17,191 bases of DNA from Actinomycetes bacterium (GTDB taxonomy: Bacteria > Actinomycetota > Acidimicrobiia > Acidimicrobiales > RAAP-2). The position numbers and the translations under genes were made by a program. Location: the NCBI GenBank assembly GCA_021807965.1, contig JAKBCI010000007.1, positions 1 to 17,191 on the forward strand. The letters are read 5' to 3'. Each line of letters starts with the position of its first letter. Within the stretch, counting starts at the first letter, position 1. The notes beneath the pieces were generated by a model that saw only the letters and a list, made by a program, of their open reading frames with translations, did not search any database and was not told the DNA's origin. Of the stretch, positions 14,258 to 17,191 are shown one piece after another.

Positions 14258-15198
14258 GCAAGAAACCGTTTCGCCCCGACGTGGACGCCCCGGCGTACCA
14301 CGGCGCCTACGCACCCTACGACATCATCAAGGAAGGCACGATCGCCCTCGTCGTGGTGGCTCTCTTGGTCGTCGTGCTCGCCACCCTCTTTGGCTCGCCC
14401 GACGAGCGAGCCATCACCATCAAGGCGTGGTCGAACGCCGACCCCATCGACTTCGCCACCACCGCACTCGGCGAGCTGAACGGCTCAACAATTACCGCGA
14501 GTTACGGTGCGCCCTACAACAAGGCTTCCCAGGGACAGGCGCTTGGCCCCCTGCACCTCGCACAGTGGGCGGGCGTCACCATCCCGATCAACACGGTCAA
14601 CGACTTCGTCGTCAACCCGCTCTCGAGCGTTCCCGGAGATCCTCAGCTCCACGCCGCTCTGGCGCAATGGAAGGGCGCGTCGTCGACCGAGCGCACGACG
14701 TGGGTCGCCAATTACACCAAGGGTGCCTCGAAGATGACGTGGTCGAACGGGCGCATCACTGTCCCGGCCACGAACGTCGGCCCCGTGCCTACGATGATCA
14801 ATCAGTTGACGGGCATGGCTCGCACCGGTGCACTCGACCAGGCATTGGTCTCAGGCGGCGGTTTCTACACGACCAACTACACCAAGCCCCTGATGTTCGT
14901 GGCCGACGGCACGTACCTCGCCAACCTCGCCCAGAAGCAGCACCTTCTCGGCAACCAGTGGGGGATGATGAACGAGACGGGCAGCTACCCTGGTCAGGCG
15001 TGGCTGTGGCTGTACACGTTCTGGTACCAGGTGGCGCCCTTCAACTCGAGCACCAACGCCGACGTCCAGGTCTGGGCCGTCATGATGCTGCTCTCACTCC
15101 TCTTGCTCCTCGTGCCGCTGATTCCTGGGCTGCGGTCGATTCCGCGCAAAGTAAAGGTCTACCGGCTCATCTGGCGCGAGCACTACCGAAGCGTGTAA
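14254..15198 (+). CDS. Subunit-IV-like cytochrome b C-terminal half with large insert
   Basis: A 314-residue protein. The N-terminus APYDIIKEGTIAL and a helix at about 28-47 match the start of cytochrome b subunit IV. The C-terminus, helix about 273-290 then LIPGLRSIPRKVKVYRLIWR, matches its end. Between them lie about 190 hydrophilic residues (about 50-245), presumably outside the membrane, with no family I recognise and no cysteine, so no heme c or iron-sulfur motif. At the expected PEWY site the sequence reads PGQAWLWLY (246-254): the catalytic Glu is absent. The third helix of standard subunit IV also appears missing. It is coupled to the b6-like gene by GTGA, and the last 16 bases overlap the convergent marR. 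The subunit IV relation is from pattern similarity; the function is open. Confidence 0.65.
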   Translation: MSKKPFRPDVDAPAYHGAYAPYDIIKEGTIALVVVALLVVVLATLFGSPDERAITIKAWSNADPIDFATTALGELNGSTITASYGAPYNKASQGQALGPLHLAQWAGVTIPINTVNDFVVNPLSSVPGDPQLHAALAQWKGASSTERTTWVANYTKGASKMTWSNGRITVPATNVGPVPTMINQLTGMARTGALDQALVSGGGFYTTNYTKPLMFVADGTYLANLAQKQHLLGNQWGMMNETGSYPGQAWLWLYTFWYQVAPFNSSTNADVQVWAVMMLLSLLLLLVPLIPGLRSIPRKVKVYRLIWREHYRSV

Positions 15199-15659
15199 CC
15201 GCCGCTATCGCTCGCGGTGAGGCCGTCGAGCACCGCGTCAGCCGCGTCGCGGATGCCGCGTAGTTGTGCCGGAGTCACCCGATCGACGAAGTTGCGTTGG
15301 ATGACGAGTGCGTACACGGGCGCCGCGCGTCGAACGACGCGCCGGCCCTCGGACGTCAGAACCACGTAAAGCCCGCGGTGGTCGGTCGGGCAGCGCTCCT
15401 TCGCGACGAGGCCCCGCTCCTGCATGCGCGTCACGTGGTGCGACACTCGGCTCTTCTCCCAGCCGAGCTCGTCGCCTAACTCCACCACGCGAGCGCGCCC
15501 CTGCGCGCGACCTAGCGCTTCGAGTACCTGAAAGTCCGTGTAAGAGAGCTCCACGGCGGCCAGACTGCGCCCCACCGCCGCCACCAGCTGTGCGTGCATC
15601 AGCGAGAGCGTCCGCCACGCCGACCACTCGCCATCGGTCGTGCCGGTCGTGTCACTCAC
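15183..15659 (-). CDS. MarR-family transcriptional regulator
   Basis: A 158-residue winged-helix protein. Helices at about 12-35 form the dimer region. LSYTDFQVLEAL precedes the HTH, whose recognition helix is KSRVSHHVTRMQERGL (69-84). The wing is VAKERCPTDHRGLYVVLT with the Asp-x-Arg-Gly pattern typical of MarR. The single cysteine (Cys90) lies at the wing, not in the N-terminal position used by OhrR or YodB, so cysteine-based sensing is possible but unsupported. Start GTG at 15659. It is divergent from the dioxygenase-hydrolase pair and probably represses it, and perhaps itself, from the 78-base gap. Confidence 0.88.
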   Translation of the reverse strand: MSDTTGTTDGEWSAWRTLSLMHAQLVAAVGRSLAAVELSYTDFQVLEALGRAQGRARVVELGDELGWEKSRVSHHVTRMQERGLVAKERCPTDHRGLYVVLTSEGRRVVRRAAPVYALVIQRNFVDRVTPAQLRGIRDAADAVLDGLTASDSGGYTLR

Positions 15660-15680
15660 GGCACCACGGTCCCGCTTGTT

Positions 15681-15702
15681 GTTGAAACATCATCTACTTA
15701 AC
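15681..15702. promoter_or_regulatory. Candidate MarR operator (imperfect inverted repeat)
   Basis: GTTGAA and CTTAAC are inverted copies at 4 of 6 positions across a 10-base centre. They sit in the only clearly A+T-rich patch of the window and cover the -35 box and most of the spacer of the dioxygenase promoter. MarR proteins bind imperfect palindromes of about 16-22 bases in divergent gaps, so the place fits. The symmetry is weak and could be chance. Confidence 0.35.
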
Positions 15703-15710
15703 CATATACT
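15682..15710 (+). promoter_or_regulatory. Sigma70-type promoter of the dioxygenase-hydrolase operon
   Basis: TTGAAA (-35, 15682-15687) and TATACT (-10, 15705-15710) are separated by exactly 17 bases. Each differs from consensus at one position. Transcription should start near 15717, leaving a leader of about 20 bases that contains the ribosome site AGGGAG. It is the strongest promoter match in the window and differs from the leaderless -10-only type elsewhere. Confidence 0.7.
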
Positions 15711-15726
15711 GGAGTGCGAGCCCACC

Positions 15727-15732
15727 AGGGAG
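15727..15732 (+). promoter_or_regulatory. Ribosome binding site deciding the dioxygenase start
   Basis: AGGGAG lies 5 bases before ATG 15738. It selects that ATG over the in-frame GTG at 15714, which would lie at the predicted transcription start. Confidence 0.6.
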
Positions 15733-15737
15733 TTGCC

Positions 15738-16520
15738 ATGAACGCCATGCCCGCCGCCTTTATCGGACATGGCACACCCATGAATACCCTGGAGAAAAAC
15801 CACTTCACGGACGCCTGGGCCACCTTCGGCATGCTGCTCACCCCGCCGCGCGCCGTGCTCGCGATCTCCGCGCACTGGTACGTCAACACCTCCGCCGTCA
15901 CCTCGATGGCGAATCCGCCGGTCATCCACGACTTCTACGGGTTTCCCCAGCAGCTCTTCGACTTCGACTATCCTGCCCCGGGCTCGCCCGACGTCGCCGC
16001 GCAGGTGTCGGAGATCGTAAAGCCCGTCCAGGTTGGACTGGACACGTCGTGGGGCATTGACCACGGCACCTGGTCGGTACTGGCGCACGTCTTTCCCGCA
16101 GCTGACGTACCGGTCGTGCAACTCTCAATCGACGCCACCAAACCTATTGACTACCACGTCGATCTGGGCCGACGACTAGCGCCGCTGCTCGAAGACGGAA
16201 TCTTGATTCTGGCTAGTGGCAACATCGTGCACAACCTGCGAGCCATCAGTTGGCACGCTACCGACGTCGGATTCGACTGGGCGCAACGCTTCGACAGTGA
16301 CGTGCGCGACGTCGTGCGCGACGACCCCACCGCGCTCGGTCGGCTGACGGGGTCACCCGACTACCGCCTCGCGGTTCCGACCCCCGACCACTTCTTGCCG
16401 CTCGCGTACGTGAGCGGCGTGGCTGACGCCTTGGGCGCCAAGCCGGCGACCCTCGTTGAGGGTTGCACGATGGGTTCGCTCTCCATGACCTCCTACGTAG
16501 TAAGCGGAGAGGCGGCGTGA
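15738..16520 (+). CDS. DODA-type extradiol aromatic-ring-opening dioxygenase
   Basis: A 260-residue enzyme of the 4,5-DOPA dioxygenase/LigB superfamily (YgiD-like), which cleaves catechol-type rings. The metal-site histidines are His11 in FIGHGTPM, His46 in ISAHWY, His165 in SGNIVHNLR and His218 in TPDHFLPL. DHGTWSVLAHVFP is the conserved family core with a further histidine. The length is usual. It is the first gene of a two-gene operon, overlapping the hydrolase by GTGA, and is divergent from marR. Natural substrate unknown: DODA proteins act on DOPA in plants and some bacteria, but bacterial members often act on other catechols. A role in removing catechols or quinols is an inference from the cluster. 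Confidence 0.92.
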   Translation: MNAMPAAFIGHGTPMNTLEKNHFTDAWATFGMLLTPPRAVLAISAHWYVNTSAVTSMANPPVIHDFYGFPQQLFDFDYPAPGSPDVAAQVSEIVKPVQVGLDTSWGIDHGTWSVLAHVFPAADVPVVQLSIDATKPIDYHVDLGRRLAPLLEDGILILASGNIVHNLRAISWHATDVGFDWAQRFDSDVRDVVRDDPTALGRLTGSPDYRLAVPTPDHFLPLAYVSGVADALGAKPATLVEGCTMGSLSMTSYVVSGEAA

Positions 16521-17137
16521 ACCCGGTCGTAATCTGGCGCGGATCCAATGACGAGTCGGCCGCGCTCGTCGTGCTGCTCCACGGCCGCGGTGCCAACGAA
16601 CGCGAAATCGTTGGATTGGCCGACGTGTTGCCCATCGGTCCCACGTACGCCGCAGTGCGCGGTCCGATCGATCTGGGCGGCGACGGCTACGCCTGGTTCG
16701 AGAACCAGGGCATCGGTCGACCGCGCGCCGAGTCCCTGCGCACTGAGCTCGATTGGTTCTGGGCGTGGCTCGACGAGGTCGCGGGCGACCGTCGCGTCGT
16801 GGTAGTCGGCTTCTCGGGCGGCGGCGCGTTCGCCGGCGCACTCGCCCTCGATCGACCCGACCGTCTCGCGGGGGTGGCCGTGCTCTACGGCACCATGCCT
16901 TTCGACGCGGGGCTCTCGACCGACCCCGACCGACTAGACGGCCTGGCGGTCTTTCACGCGCAGGCTATTGGTGACACGGTGATACCCCGTGACCTCTTAA
17001 ACCGAACCTGGTCCTACCTAAGCGGCGACGCCGGCGCGCTCGCCGTGACGCACCGCCACACCGGGGGCCACGAGATCAGCCCGACGATCCTGCCGAGCCT
17101 CGGCCGCTGGATACTGAACCGCAACGTCGCCAGTTGA
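16517..17137 (+). CDS. Alpha/beta hydrolase, phospholipase/carboxylesterase family
   Basis: A 206-residue cytosolic hydrolase. VVLLHGRGANE carries the oxyanion-hole motif typical of the phospholipase/carboxylesterase (YpfH, MhqD) family. The nucleophile is Ser100 in GFSGGG; Asp153 in AIGDTVIP and His185 in TGGHEIS complete the triad. AVRGPIDLGGDGYAWF is also characteristic. GTG 16517 is chosen because it gives a GTGA overlap with the dioxygenase stop; codons upstream in the same frame lie inside that gene. It resembles MhqD of Bacillus, which sits with a ring-cleavage dioxygenase under the MarR-type MhqR and protects against hydroquinones. The ester substrate is unknown. Confidence 0.9.
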   Translation: MNPVVIWRGSNDESAALVVLLHGRGANEREIVGLADVLPIGPTYAAVRGPIDLGGDGYAWFENQGIGRPRAESLRTELDWFWAWLDEVAGDRRVVVVGFSGGGAFAGALALDRPDRLAGVAVLYGTMPFDAGLSTDPDRLDGLAVFHAQAIGDTVIPRDLLNRTWSYLSGDAGALAVTHRHTGGHEISPTILPSLGRWILNRNVAS

Positions 17138-17191
17138 CGCGTCGAGGTACCCCGTAGCCACGTAACCTCGCTCTCGCCGCGAGCCCTTCGC
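17138..17191 (+). other. Trailing non-coding sequence
   Basis: The last 54 bases hold no gene that can be supported. CGAGGT (17143-17148) can pair with ACCTCG (17165-17170) over a 16-base loop, and CTCGC (17167-17171) with GCGAG (17179-17183) over 7 bases. Neither is followed by a T-run, so a terminator is only a faint possibility. Confidence 0.2.

Noticed and set aside
14254..15198. Insert domain as a cytochrome c or Rieske fusion
   Set aside because: The protein has no cysteine, so neither CxxCH nor the Rieske CxH/CxxH boxes can be present.
14172..15263. 363-codon open frame on the plus strand overlapping the subunit-IV-like gene
   Set aside because: Arg/His-rich shadow frame that would also swallow the end of the b6-like gene and the marR gene's 3' end. 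The alternative frame has helices, GTGA coupling and similarity to subunit IV.
17143..17183. Hairpin after the hydrolase gene as an intrinsic terminator
   Set aside because: The stems are 5-6 bases with no T-run; G+C-rich sequence gives such pairings often by chance.
1..17191. tRNA, rRNA, CRISPR array, insertion sequence or riboswitch
   Set aside because: Nearly every base is inside a supported protein gene. The gaps are at most 88 bases and show no tRNA fold, spaced repeats, transposase or conserved aptamer.

Overview
This window is a very compact, G+C-rich chromosomal segment from an actinobacterium, most likely Acidimicrobiia or a relative. The class is a guess; the phylum is better supported. 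The phylum evidence is a SenX3-RegX3-type two-component pair, a DUF6112-type membrane protein beside TraG/VirB4-like ATPases, a polyphosphate-glucokinase-like ROK kinase, a CtaA/CtaB/ABC-exporter neighbourhood, many GTG starts, and leaderless TANNNT promoters. About 97% of the bases are coding. All four convergent gene pairs overlap at their 3' ends, and most same-strand neighbours overlap.

Layout. (1) 1-345 is the 3' end of an M20-type amidohydrolase. (2) 342-5859, minus strand, read right to left: DUF6112 pilin-like protein, TrbL/VirB6-like membrane protein, VirB4-like ATPase, TraG/VirD4-like ATPase, then a ROK sugar kinase with its own apparent promoter. The first four form a minimal type IV secretion-like locus with no relaxase, integrase or peptidoglycan hydrolase beside it. 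(3) 5934-7939, plus strand: histidine kinase and response regulator. (4) 7920-9224, minus: seryl-tRNA synthetase. (5) 9298-10931, plus: a two-gene ABC-2 exporter. (6) 10928-12395, minus: TlpA/ResA-like thioredoxin and heme O synthase ctaB. (7) 12437-15198, plus: heme A synthase ctaA, then a three-gene unit of a 60-residue membrane protein, a cytochrome b6-like diheme protein, and a subunit-IV-like protein with a large insert and no PEWY motif. (8) 15183-15659, minus: MarR repressor, divergent from (9) 15738-17137, plus: a DODA-type extradiol dioxygenase and an alpha/beta hydrolase.

How the genes work together. ctaA, ctaB and the thioredoxin serve heme-copper oxidase assembly. The b6/subunit-IV-like pair next door is probably a divergent quinol-handling respiratory module. 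The MarR-dioxygenase-hydrolase cluster looks like an aromatic or quinone detoxification unit, comparable in layout to the MhqR regulon of Bacillus but with a different ring-cleavage enzyme fold.

The two strongest candidates for something undescribed are the cytochrome b-like unit (13455-15198), whose second protein keeps the ends of subunit IV but replaces the quinol-oxidation motif and gains about 190 extracytoplasmic residues, and the stripped-down T4SS-like locus (1112-5859) fixed among ordinary chromosomal genes.
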